From the NCBI GenBank assembly GCA_947624945.1, contig CANQMJ010000124.1, positions 1 to 7,198 on the forward strand: a stretch of DNA of 7,198 bases. Reading direction: 5' to 3'. How positions within the stretch are numbered: the first letter of the stretch is position 1; every line of letters starts with the position of its first letter. Below, in pieces: positions 1 to 5,202 of the stretch. Source of the DNA: an uncultured Clostridia bacterium. Lineage in GTDB: Bacteria > Bacillota > Clostridia > Oscillospirales > CAG-272. A model generated the notes under the pieces. The model searched no databases. It was given only the letters and a program-made list of their open reading frames with translations, and was not told the DNA's origin. The position numbers and the translations under genes are program-made.

Positions 1-24
1 GCTTACGCCGGTCGTCGCCTCATC

Positions 25-67
25 TGTTTTAGGTATCGTCGGATAAAGCGAGATACCGTATAAAACA
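25..67. promoter_or_regulatory. Imperfect inverted repeat ahead of the ABC exporter gene
   Basis: TGTTTTA (25-31) followed by GGTATC (32-37) is mirrored by GATACC (52-57) and TAAAACA (61-67), with three unpaired bases (58-60) in the right arm and 14 bases in the centre. It ends directly at the ribosome binding site of the exporter gene. It could be an operator for a regulator of the exporter, or an RNA hairpin in the leader. I see no convincing -35/-10 pair on the plus strand in this short stretch, so the promoter may lie outside the window. Frames ending at stops at 46 or 63 could be the tail of an upstream gene, but neither can be recognised. Confidence 0.4.
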
Positions 68-85
68 GAAAGGATTGACCGGCAA

Positions 86-1888
86 ATGAAATTCATAAAA
101 ACAATAATAAAAAACGTAAAAAGCATCATGTGGCTCATCGGAGCCTATTTTAAGTACGGCAAATTCGTCGTGCTGTTCGGACTGTTCGCAAACGGTCTTA
201 TCTGGCCGCTCCGCGACGTGATATCGGTATATCTGCCGCAGTTAGTCGTCGACGCGCTCGACGAGGGACATTCGCTTCTGTACGTCGTCGCGCTTATGCT
301 GGGACTGCATGCGGTGGCGTATGTCGCATACATAACACACGACATGCTGTGGGATTACGTCGAGCTCGTAGGCGGCGAGCGCGTCAAGCTCGCGCTTAAG
401 CGTCAGGTCTACGAAAAGGCGAAGAGCACCGACTACGAGTGCATAGACGACCCGAAGTTCTACGACAAGTACAAGTGGGCGATGGACAACTACGCGGACA
501 AGGCGGGCGAGGCAGTACAAATGCTGAATTATCTCGTGCGCGGCGTCGTCGCGATATCGGCGCTGGCGGCGATAATCGCGTCGGTGTCGCCGTGGGTGGT
601 GCTGATCGTCGCCGCATATGGGATAATCAGGACTGCGTTCCACTTACAGTACAACAAGCTCGACCTCGAGCGCGACGAAAAGACAGTGAAGCCGAACAGG
701 CGGCTCGATTACATTCACAGAGTGTTCTACATGAAGGACTATGCGTCCGACATGCGCTCGACGAGGCTGTCGGGACGCTCGATGTCGTACTACGACAAAT
801 ACGCGGGCGAAAAGCTCGCGGTGATGAGCGGCGTGCAGAAAAAATATGTGCGGCTCGAGTTCATACAGCGCGTGTTCAACGTGGTGTCGCAGTTTATGAC
901 GATGTTCCTTATCGTTTTGTCGTTTTACCGCGGCGAGATCGAGAACGCGGCTATGCTCATTACGCTGTTCATGGCGGCGAACACGCTCGATATCGACATC
1001 TGGGACATCATGGATGTGATAAAGGGCTTTGACAAGGTGGCGAATTACGGTGTGCGCGTGCGCGAGTTCTTCGATCTGCCGACGAAGATAGAGAGCGCGG
1101 ACGCTGCGCCCGCCGATGCGAAAAGCGCGCCTGACGGCGCGTTTACGGTGGAGCTGCGCGACGTGTCGTTCCGTTACACGGACGGCGGTCCGTATGTGCT
1201 GCGGCACATGAACCTGACGGTCCGTGCGGGCGAAAGGCTCGCGGTCGTCGGCGAGAACGGAGCGGGGAAGTCGACGCTCGTGAAGCTGCTTTTGCGTCTC
1301 TACGACGTGACGGAGGGGGCGATATTCGTCGACGGTGTCGACATACGCGACTACGACATACACGAGCTGCGCGCGAAGGTGGGCGTTGCGTTTCAGAACA
1401 CGAACATATACGCTATGACGTTCGCTGAAAATGTGACGTTGTCACACGAAGCTGACGAGGCGACGATATCGGATCTCGTCGACAGGCTGTCGCTGCGCGC
1501 TGTGCTCGACAAGAATTCGGCGTCGCTCGACTCCGAGATGACGCGCGAATTTGACGAGAGCGGTATGGTGCTGTCGGGCGGCGAGGCGCAAAAGGTGGCG
1601 ATAGCGCGGCTTTACACGTATGATTACGGTATGCTGATGCTCGACGAGCCGTCGTCGGCGCTCGACCCGATAGCGGAGTACGAGATGAACCGCATGATAG
1701 TCGGCAGCACGCGCGGCGCGACGACGCTCTTGATCGCGCACAGGCTGTCGAGCGTCCGCGATATGGACCGCATCGTCGTCGTAGACGGCGGACGCGTCGC
1801 CGAGTCGGGCACGCACGACGAGCTGATGTCGAAGCGCGGCATCTACGCCGAAATGTTCGACAAGCAGGCGGAAGGGTATATTGCATAA
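86..1888 (+). CDS. ABC exporter half-transporter (fused permease and ATPase)
   Basis: This 600-residue protein has the size and order of a type IV ABC exporter subunit: a membrane domain (about 1-330) and then a nucleotide-binding domain (about 353-600). Hydrophobic segments lie near 25-50, 64-85, 149-186 (a pair), 267-281 and 287-303. The ATPase domain shows an A-loop Tyr (FRYTD, 362-366), Walker A GENGAGKST (389-397), Q-loop Gln437, signature LSGGE (496-500), Walker B LMLDE with catalytic Glu521, D-loop SALD (524-527) and switch His552 in AHRLSS, so it should be catalytically competent. Such proteins work in the cytoplasmic membrane as homodimers or heterodimers and export peptides, lipids or drugs; nothing here identifies the substrate. 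The start is supported by AGAAAGGA at 67-74, 11 bases upstream. No second half-transporter is visible; in clostridia these often come in pairs, so a partner could lie to the left of the window. Confidence 0.93.
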   Translation: MKFIKTIIKNVKSIMWLIGAYFKYGKFVVLFGLFANGLIWPLRDVISVYLPQLVVDALDEGHSLLYVVALMLGLHAVAYVAYITHDMLWDYVELVGGERVKLALKRQVYEKAKSTDYECIDDPKFYDKYKWAMDNYADKAGEAVQMLNYLVRGVVAISALAAIIASVSPWVVLIVAAYGIIRTAFHLQYNKLDLERDEKTVKPNRRLDYIHRVFYMKDYASDMRSTRLSGRSMSYYDKYAGEKLAVMSGVQKKYVRLEFIQRVFNVVSQFMTMFLIVLSFYRGEIENAAMLITLFMAANTLDIDIWDIMDVIKGFDKVANYGVRVREFFDLPTKIESADAAPADAKSAPDGAFTVELRDVSFRYTDGGPYVLRHMNLTVRAGERLAVVGENGAGKSTLVKLLLRLYDVTEGAIFVDGVDIRDYDIHELRAKVGVAFQNTNIYAMTFAENVTLSHEADEATISDLVDRLSLRAVLDKNSASLDSEMTREFDESGMVLSGGEAQKVAIARLYTYDYGMLMLDEPSSALDPIAEYEMNRMIVGSTRGATTLLIAHRLSSVRDMDRIVVVDGGRVAESGTHDELMSKRGIYAEMFDKQAEGYIA

Positions 1889-1911
1889 TAATAGTTTTCT
1901 TCCCCCCGACC

Positions 1912-2075
1912 CCTATTTTCAAGAACTTTTGTTACAGGTTTTTCTTTTTTATAAAGCTATCGAAAACAATATCTTCAGGGCGTACTTTAGATAATCACTA
2001 ATCGGTCCGCTTTTGGAGGAGCGCGAGGAACCTTTTACTAAAAGGTTCTTCGCATATGAAAAAAGTTTCTCTCTT
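1912..2075. repeat. Tandem repeat unit 1
   Basis: This is the left copy, closest to the exporter gene. It carries TCCGCTTTTG at 2006-2015 and the strongest hairpin of the array at 2023-2053. Its tail reads AAAAAAGTTTCTCTC, a diverged form of the AAGAAGCTTTC ending of the other two units. Exact borders are uncertain by a few bases because tandem units can be phased in any register. Confidence 0.75.
2023..2053. repeat. Hairpin of repeat unit 1 (14-base-pair stem)
   Basis: Bases 2023-2036 pair with 2040-2053, 14 pairs with one G-T wobble, closing a three-base ACT loop. The core is CCTTTT-ACT-AAAAGG. It is the first strong stem downstream of the exporter stop codon, but 135 bases away, and no T-tract follows on either strand. 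It could stabilise an mRNA 3' end or act as a weak terminator. Confidence 0.75.
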
Positions 2076-2238
2076 GCATTTTTCAAGAATTTTTATTACA
2101 AGTTTTTCTTTTGACAAATCAAACGGAAATGATAATTTTGGAGATAGCTTGAGATATGCACTATTTAGTCCGCTTTTGGCGAAGTAGGGGACACCTTTTA
2201 CAAAAAGGGGTCCCCGAAAAAAAGAAGCTTTCTTCTCG
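2076..2238. repeat. Tandem repeat unit 2
   Basis: The middle copy has TCCGCTTTTG at 2169-2178, a hairpin at 2187-2215 and the tail AAGAAGCTTTCTTCT. It matches unit 1 closely in its T-rich 5' part and unit 3 in its tail. A minus-strand frame of 83 codons runs through units 1 and 2, but it starts at TTG, has no ribosome binding site, and is explained by the repeat. Confidence 0.75.
2187..2215. repeat. Hairpin of repeat unit 2 (13-position stem)
   Basis: Bases 2187-2199 pair with 2203-2215: 12 pairs and one A/G mismatch (2193/2209), with a three-base ACA loop. The outer stem is GGGGAC/GTCCCC, quite unlike the outer stem of unit 1 (GCGAGG/TTTCGC-like), while the CCTTTT/AAAAGG core is kept. A run of A follows on the plus strand rather than T. 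Confidence 0.72.
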
Positions 2239-2413
2239 TACTTTTTCAAAAACTATTATTACTGTTTTTTTAACAAATCTAACGAAAATAATATCCTCGG
2301 AGATGGCTTAAGATAACCACTAATCGGTCCGCTTTTGTGCGAGGAGTATCTCCTCACTGCGTTCGGACCTCCCACCTTTCTACAAAAAGGGTTCCCAAAA
2401 AAGAAGCTTTCCT
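2239..2413. repeat. Tandem repeat unit 3, abutting the LURP-one stop codon
   Basis: The right copy has TCCGCTTTTG at 2328-2337 and ends with AAGAAGCTTTCCT right before the minus-strand stop codon (2414-2416). Its core hairpin is worn: only CCTTT (2375-2379) and AAAGG (2386-2390) pair. Between landmark and core it has about 24 extra bases that form their own small hairpin, GAGGAG-TAT-CTCCTC (2341-2355). The unit is therefore longer than the other two. Confidence 0.7.
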
Positions 2414-2899
2414 CTATTCGCTGTGGCACGCGGCGTCGACGCATAGTACGACTGCGAGCACGTCGAGCTCCTGCATGTCGTAACGCTCGTTTGTCGCGAT
2501 CTCGTACGTGTCGCCCCATGTGAACCACTGCTTCGATACGGTCGCGACTATGTTGCCCGCGCTGTCGGTGATCGTGTATTCGTGGTCGGTGAAATCGCCC
2601 TCGACGGTCCAACCGAGACCGTCGACGGTGTAACGGCAGAAGAAAAACGTGAAATTTTTACGTACCGTGCCGGCAAAAACGCCGTCGCCGCCGCCGCGGT
2701 AGAGTTCATATGCGGGCATCCACGTGAGTACACGCTGACTTATGTAGTATAGCTCGCGGTCAAAGCCGTCGGTGATGTGCAGCTTCTTGCCCCATGTGAA
2801 GACGTCGCCGTATACATAGTACCGCGCGTTGCCGTATTCGTCGCAGACGTCGAATTTGTCGCCCCACGTAAAAACATGCTGACGTATATACAGTTTCAT
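2414..2899 (-). CDS. LURP-one-related (YxjI-type, tubby-like fold) protein
   Basis: The 161-residue product begins MKLYIRQHVFTWGDKFDV and matches the LURP-one-related family, small proteins with a tubby-like beta barrel around a C-terminal hydrophobic helix. Four related turns recur: FTWGDKFDV (10-18), FTWGKKLHI (34-42), LTWMPAYEL (58-66) and FTWGDTYEI (126-134). The C-terminal DVLAVVLCVDAA (146-157) fits the buried helix. No signal peptide is seen, so it should be cytoplasmic or associated with the inner membrane face; the biochemical role of bacterial members is not established, though relatives of the fold bind phosphoinositides or act as scramblase-like proteins. The frame stays open for 52 more codons upstream, but AAAGGAGGTG (2905-2914) sits five bases before this ATG and the promoter lies inside that extension, so this start is preferred. 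It is a single-gene unit. Confidence 0.88.
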   Translation of the reverse strand: MKLYIRQHVFTWGDKFDVCDEYGNARYYVYGDVFTWGKKLHITDGFDRELYYISQRVLTWMPAYELYRGGGDGVFAGTVRKNFTFFFCRYTVDGLGWTVEGDFTDHEYTITDSAGNIVATVSKQWFTWGDTYEIATNERYDMQELDVLAVVLCVDAACHSE

Positions 2900-2926
2900 T
2901 TTCGCACCTCCTTTGGTGGTACGTAT

Positions 2927-2955
2927 ATTATAGCATGCTTTTATAATGCTGTCAA
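2927..2955 (-). promoter_or_regulatory. Perfect-consensus sigma-A promoter of the LURP-one gene
   Basis: On the minus strand TTGACA (2950-2955) and TATAAT (2927-2932) are exact consensus hexamers separated by 17 bases (2933-2949). Transcription should begin near 2920, giving a leader of about 20 bases that contains the ribosome binding site at 2905-2914. This suggests strong vegetative expression unless it is repressed. Confidence 0.9.
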
Positions 2956-3005
2956 GAGACTGCGTAAAAATAATATGAGATTGTACAACGCGTTTTTGCG
3001 CACGC

Positions 3006-3035
3006 AAAAAAGAGCCGCACACGCGGCTCTTTTTT
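3006..3035 (-). terminator. Intrinsic terminator after the anti-sigma gene
   Basis: Bases 3006-3018 pair fully with 3023-3035 (13 pairs, GC-rich core GAGCCGC, four-base loop) and the stem ends in A/T runs on both sides. It lies 9 bases beyond the minus-strand stop at 3045 and has a T-tract on that strand. The symmetry gives it a T-tract on the plus strand too, so it could also stop transcripts running the other way. It separates the sigma operon from the LURP-one promoter. Confidence 0.9.
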
Positions 3036-3044
3036 ATATCTCTG

Positions 3045-3737
3045 TCAATCGGCAAGCTGCGCCCGCCTGAAGTCGGGGTCGGCGAAGTAGAATGTCACGT
3101 TATCTTCGCCCGCGTCATAAAGCTGCTCGACGCAGGATTTAATATCGCGGTTTGCGGCGCTGAACTCGACGCCGGTCATGACATAGTGCGGATCTTCGGT
3201 CTCTTTGCTGTCCTGTTCTACGAGCGCATCTCTGAGCACATCGTAGAATTCATCGACGGTGTAAAGCGGCTGTTTGCCGTCGAGCGTTACGCTTCCGTAC
3301 CATACGGCGACGCTTCCGTCTTCACGCATGCCCACGATGTCGAGAAAGAAGTAAATTGTTTTGACCTCTATTTTGTCCGACGAGAATATTTCGTAGAATT
3401 TTTCATATGTTGCCGCGTCAGACGTGCCGTTCCATAAAAGCTCGACGGTGTTTTCTTCGTCTGGTTTTTCGTCGTTCATGATAGTCTCATAAATCGAGTT
3501 CTCGAACGCTTCGCGCTCCTCGACCGTCATCTTGGCGTATATCGCCGCGTCGCTTATGAGAAGCGGCGAATTTTTGAGCTCGCCGCCGACTATGGCGGCA
3601 ACGCCGAACACGAGCGCCAGCGCCATCGCCGCGCCGACAGTGCGCTTTACGGCGTTTTCGCGCCGCATGCGTTTCTGATTTTCGTATTCGTCTCTTTTTT
3701 CAAGCGCTTCGTGCGCGATCTCTTCACAGCTTTTCAT
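3045..3737 (-). CDS. Putative anti-sigma factor / single-pass membrane protein
   Basis: The 230-residue product has a short charged N-terminal part (1-33, starting MKSCEEIAHEALEKRDEYEN), one membrane helix (about 34-52, TVGAAMALALVFGVAAIVGG) and a 178-residue acidic C-terminal part that should lie outside the membrane. Its start codon lies inside the end of the sigma gene (14-base overlap) with AGGGAGGAA at 3745-3753, so the two are co-translated. This position and topology are typical of regulators that hold an ECF sigma factor at the membrane; I infer that role from context. The N-terminal part is very short and lacks the His-x3-Cys-x2-Cys zinc motif of the common anti-sigma domain, and I do not recognise the outer domain. 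It could instead be an effector of the regulon. A terminator follows directly. Confidence 0.8.
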   Translation of the reverse strand: MKSCEEIAHEALEKRDEYENQKRMRRENAVKRTVGAAMALALVFGVAAIVGGELKNSPLLISDAAIYAKMTVEEREAFENSIYETIMNDEKPDEENTVELLWNGTSDAATYEKFYEIFSSDKIEVKTIYFFLDIVGMREDGSVAVWYGSVTLDGKQPLYTVDEFYDVLRDALVEQDSKETEDPHYVMTGVEFSAANRDIKSCVEQLYDAGEDNVTFYFADPDFRRAQLAD

Positions 3738-4332
3738 TTGTAAATTCCTCCCTGATTAGTTCGTTTTTCAGCGCCGCCTTTGCGCGGTAGAGCAGGTTTG
3801 CGACCTGACGCTCGTTTTTGCGCATGACGGCTGCGATCTGCTTCGTGCCGAGGTCGTCGAAATATGACAGATACAAAACCTGCCTGTAATCGGCGTGCAG
3901 ACGCGACATCGCGCGGTGAAGGCGCACTTTTTCCTCCTCGCGTATGCATTCTTCCTCGAGACTTTCCTCCTCCGACGATATCTCAAGCTCGTCGACGGGC
4001 GTGTCCGCGACGTTCTTTTTTTTGCGGTACGCGTCGACGGCGACATTATGTGCGACGCGGTACAGCCACGTCTTGAACGTACACTTGCCGTAGAAGCGCG
4101 GCTTTTTCGCCGCTAACTTCACGAACGTGTCCTCCATCAGTTCTTCCGCGTCGACGGCGTCGCCGGTGAACGAATAAAGATAAAGCGTCAGCCCGTCGCG
4201 GAACTCGCGCACCAAAAGCTCGAACGCGCCGTCGTCGCCGGAAACGTAGCGGCTGTAATACTCCGCACCCGCATCCGCGTCTTTATCCGTGACAGCAGTC
4301 GGTATCGTATCGGCGGTATCGGTCATATCCAT
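3724..4332 (-). CDS. ECF-family RNA polymerase sigma factor
   Basis: The 202-residue protein has the two-domain layout of ECF sigma factors. Region 2 (about 32-106) includes DAEELMEDTFVKL (61-73) and the -10 recognition helix with FKTWLYRVAHNVAVDAYRKK (86-105). Region 4 (about 138-194) includes YRQVLYLSYFDDLGTKQIAA and a helix-turn-helix around 162-189 ending LLYRAKAALK. Between them is a very acidic linker (108-134, about ten Glu). It would direct RNA polymerase to stress or envelope promoters. The first 25 residues are a variable acidic extension. The start is supported by AGAAGGAGG at 4339-4347, six bases upstream. It is the first gene of a two-gene operon with the membrane protein downstream. 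The target regulon and signal cannot be read from the sequence. Confidence 0.92.
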   Translation of the reverse strand: MDMTDTADTIPTAVTDKDADAGAEYYSRYVSGDDGAFELLVREFRDGLTLYLYSFTGDAVDAEELMEDTFVKLAAKKPRFYGKCTFKTWLYRVAHNVAVDAYRKKKNVADTPVDELEISSEEESLEEECIREEEKVRLHRAMSRLHADYRQVLYLSYFDDLGTKQIAAVMRKNERQVANLLYRAKAALKNELIREEFTNEKL

Positions 4333-4354
4333 GCTCTGCCTCCTTCTTTTTTAT

Positions 4355-4364
4355 TGTCCGGACA
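4355..4364. promoter_or_regulatory. Short palindrome in the sigma operon leader
   Basis: TGTCCGGACA is a perfect 10-base palindrome lying between the predicted transcription start (about 4397) and the ribosome binding site of the sigma gene. It could be half of a regulatory site or a small leader stem. Ten bases is short enough to arise by chance. Confidence 0.25.
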
Positions 4365-4403
4365 CCATTTAGACGTATGCGGCGCACCCGTTATCTCAGT
4401 AAA

Positions 4404-4432
4404 ATTATAATTTTTCGAAAAATTTCTATCAA
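4404..4432 (-). promoter_or_regulatory. Sigma-A-type promoter of the sigma operon
   Basis: On the minus strand TTGATA (4427-4432; one mismatch to consensus) and TATAAT (4404-4409) are separated by exactly 17 bases. Transcription should begin near 4397, leaving a leader of about 65 bases before the sigma gene. I did not find a convincing ECF-type promoter (AAC then CGT at 16-17 bases), so self-activation by the encoded sigma factor is not evident from this stretch. Confidence 0.82.
4409..4424. promoter_or_regulatory. Candidate operator: 16-base palindrome inside the sigma promoter
   Basis: AATTTTTCGAAAAATT is a perfect palindrome that fills almost all of the spacer between the -35 and -10 hexamers. 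A dimeric repressor bound here would block polymerase. The A/T runs could also simply bend the DNA. No regulator is known for it. Confidence 0.45.
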
Positions 4433-4548
4433 GTGCTTTTCCTGCGTTCAAATGACAAGTTTCCGACGGAAGTTTATTTTGACTTGCCCCATATTATTCG
4501 ATATGGACAGTGCGGCACACCACCAAAACCGAATAAATAGCGTATGAC

Positions 4549-4579
4549 AAAACAAGCGCGGAGGTGCCGCGCTTGTTTT
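4549..4579 (-). terminator. Intrinsic terminator after the XRE regulator gene
   Basis: Bases 4549-4561 pair with 4567-4579 over 13 positions, with a GCGCGG/CCGCGC core and a five-base loop. It begins 5 bases past the stop of the minus-strand gene and gives a TTTT tract after the stem on that strand. The plus strand also ends in T-run, so it may work both ways. Confidence 0.88.
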
Positions 4580-4583
4580 TCTC

Positions 4584-5027
4584 TCACCCGTTCGTGTCGG
4601 GAACAATTTCGTAAACCGACTTTTCGATGTCGGTCACGGTCACATTCTGCGTATCCGATGTGGTGACATCGGCTCGAAGAAGCAGCAAAACCAAGATCTG
4701 AAAAATAAATAACAGCGCCAGCACAATGATTATCACTTTCAGGATGCGGCGGGAACGGCGGTTTTTGATCGCAAGCTGCTCGTTGATCCTTGAAAGCTGC
4801 TCCGCAATGTTGTTTGCGTCCTCCGTGCCGTCGATTTTCGCCCCGAGCAGCTCGGTCACGGTCACATCCAGAACATCGGCCAACCGAACGAGCATGTCCG
4901 CGTCGGGCACCGATAAATTCTTTTCCCATTTTGAAACTGTCTGCCGCACTACATGAAGTTTTGACGCCAGTTCCTCCTGTGAAAACCCTTTCTGCTTTCT
5001 GAGCGTTTTCAAATTCTCGCTAAACAT
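4584..5027 (-). CDS. Membrane-anchored XRE-family (Cro/C1-type) transcriptional regulator
   Basis: This 147-residue protein has an N-terminal HTH_3 domain (about 1-62) with the typical run GFSQEELASKLHVVRQTVSKWE (14-35) and PDADMLVRLADVLDVTVTELLG (41-62). A polar, heptad-like linker follows (about 71-93, NNIAEQLSRINEQLAIKNRR), then one strongly hydrophobic helix (about 96-117) and a 30-residue tail that should lie outside the cell. It probably binds DNA as a dimer while tethered to the membrane, so the tail could sense an external or membrane signal; that is inference. The frame opens at 5051, but AAAGGAGA at 5034-5041 is six bases before the ATG at 5027, while the earlier ATG has no ribosome binding site. 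The gene is a single unit with its own promoter and terminator. Targets are unknown; its own promoter dyad is a candidate. Confidence 0.88.
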   Translation of the reverse strand: MFSENLKTLRKQKGFSQEELASKLHVVRQTVSKWEKNLSVPDADMLVRLADVLDVTVTELLGAKIDGTEDANNIAEQLSRINEQLAIKNRRSRRILKVIIIVLALLFIFQILVLLLLRADVTTSDTQNVTVTDIEKSVYEIVPDTNG

Positions 5028-5074
5028 TGAAAGTCTCCTTTGCGTCTGCATTTTTGTGTCAAGCGTTTTTGCTC

Positions 5075-5092
5075 GATTTCACACTTGAAATC
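5075..5092. promoter_or_regulatory. Candidate operator overlapping the XRE gene promoter
   Basis: GATTTCA (5075-5081) and TGAAATC (5086-5092) form a perfect 7-base inverted repeat around a four-base centre. It overlaps the -10 hexamer (5090-5095) and the predicted start point near 5083. XRE-family regulators commonly bind such dyads and repress themselves, so this may be the protein's own operator. Confidence 0.5.
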
Positions 5093-5118
5093 ATAGCAAT
5101 GTCATAGAAATACGTCAA
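5090..5118 (-). promoter_or_regulatory. Sigma-A-type promoter of the XRE regulator gene
   Basis: On the minus strand TTGACG (5113-5118) and TATGAT (5090-5095), each one base off consensus, are 17 bases apart. Transcription would start near 5083, giving a leader of about 55 bases. This start lies upstream of both possible start codons and does not by itself separate them. Confidence 0.75.
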
Positions 5119-5152
5119 GCAACGCGCATTAACAAAACCGCAACGCACAGTT

Positions 5153-5189
5153 AAAAACCGCCCCGGCGACGGTTTCGCCGTCGGGGCGG
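5153..5189 (-). terminator. Intrinsic terminator after the cysteine desulfurase gene
   Basis: Bases 5158-5168 pair with 5179-5189 (11 pairs including one G-T), a very GC-rich stem CCGCCCC/GGGGCGG. On the minus strand it is followed by TTTTT (5153-5157). It lies 13 bases after the stop codon of the desulfurase gene and ends the lipoprotein-desulfurase operon. Confidence 0.92.
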
Positions 5190-5202
5190 CTGTACTGTTT
5201 TC

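Larger units (their letters stand above)
1889..2413. repeat. Array of three degenerate tandem repeats (about 163 bases each) between convergent genes
   Basis: The whole gap between the 3' ends of the exporter and the LURP-one gene is AT-rich and holds three diverged head-to-tail copies of one unit. The shared landmark TCCGCTTTTG begins at 2006, 2169 and 2328, spacings of 163 and 159 bases. A second landmark, a run of T then CAA(G/A)AA, recurs with its C at 1920, 2084 and 2247 (spacings 164 and 163). Each unit runs in the same order: a T-rich block, a TTACA-like block with a poly-T run, AAC(G)AAAA, GGAGAT-like sequence, TCCGCTTTTG, a CCTTT...AAAGG hairpin, and a tail like AAGAAGCTTTC. No classical terminator with a clean T-tract is seen for either flanking gene, so the array may serve transcript ends in both directions. 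It could instead be a copy of a dispersed intergenic repeat family; one window cannot tell. Confidence 0.85.

Noticed and set aside
1..63. Tail of an upstream gene at the left edge (frames ending at 46 or 63)
   Set aside because: The fragments are 14 and 20 codons with no recognisable motif, and no frame is clearly favoured.
439..1032. A 197-codon plus-strand frame inside the ABC exporter gene
   Set aside because: The exporter frame has complete domain motifs; this overlapping frame is Arg-rich and unlike any protein family.
1998..2249. An 83-codon minus-strand open frame across repeat units 1 and 2
   Set aside because: It starts at TTG without a ribosome binding site, its content is explained by the tandem repeat, and the unit length is not a multiple of three, so the units are read in different frames.
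1889..2413. CRISPR array or tRNA/rRNA genes in the gene-free gap
   Set aside because: The repeats are long, diverged and lack spacers, and no cloverleaf or rRNA-like sequence is present.
2259..2612. A 117-codon minus-strand frame joining the LURP-one region and repeat unit 3
   Set aside because: Its first half is an off-frame, Arg/His-rich reading of the LURP-one gene and its second half is repeat sequence.
4371..4400. Possible ECF-type promoter (AAC ... CGTC) for self-activation of the sigma operon
   Set aside because: The gap between the AAC and CGT elements is 14 bases rather than the usual 16-17, and the flanking bases do not fit.
4474..4929. A 151-codon minus-strand frame overlapping the XRE regulator
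   Set aside because: It is an off-frame reading of the HTH gene and runs through that gene's terminator; composition is Arg/Cys/His-rich and no start signal is seen.
5057..5062. A second TTGACA on the minus strand ahead of the XRE gene
   Set aside because: No -10-like hexamer occurs at a suitable distance; the expected place is occupied by the ribosome binding site.
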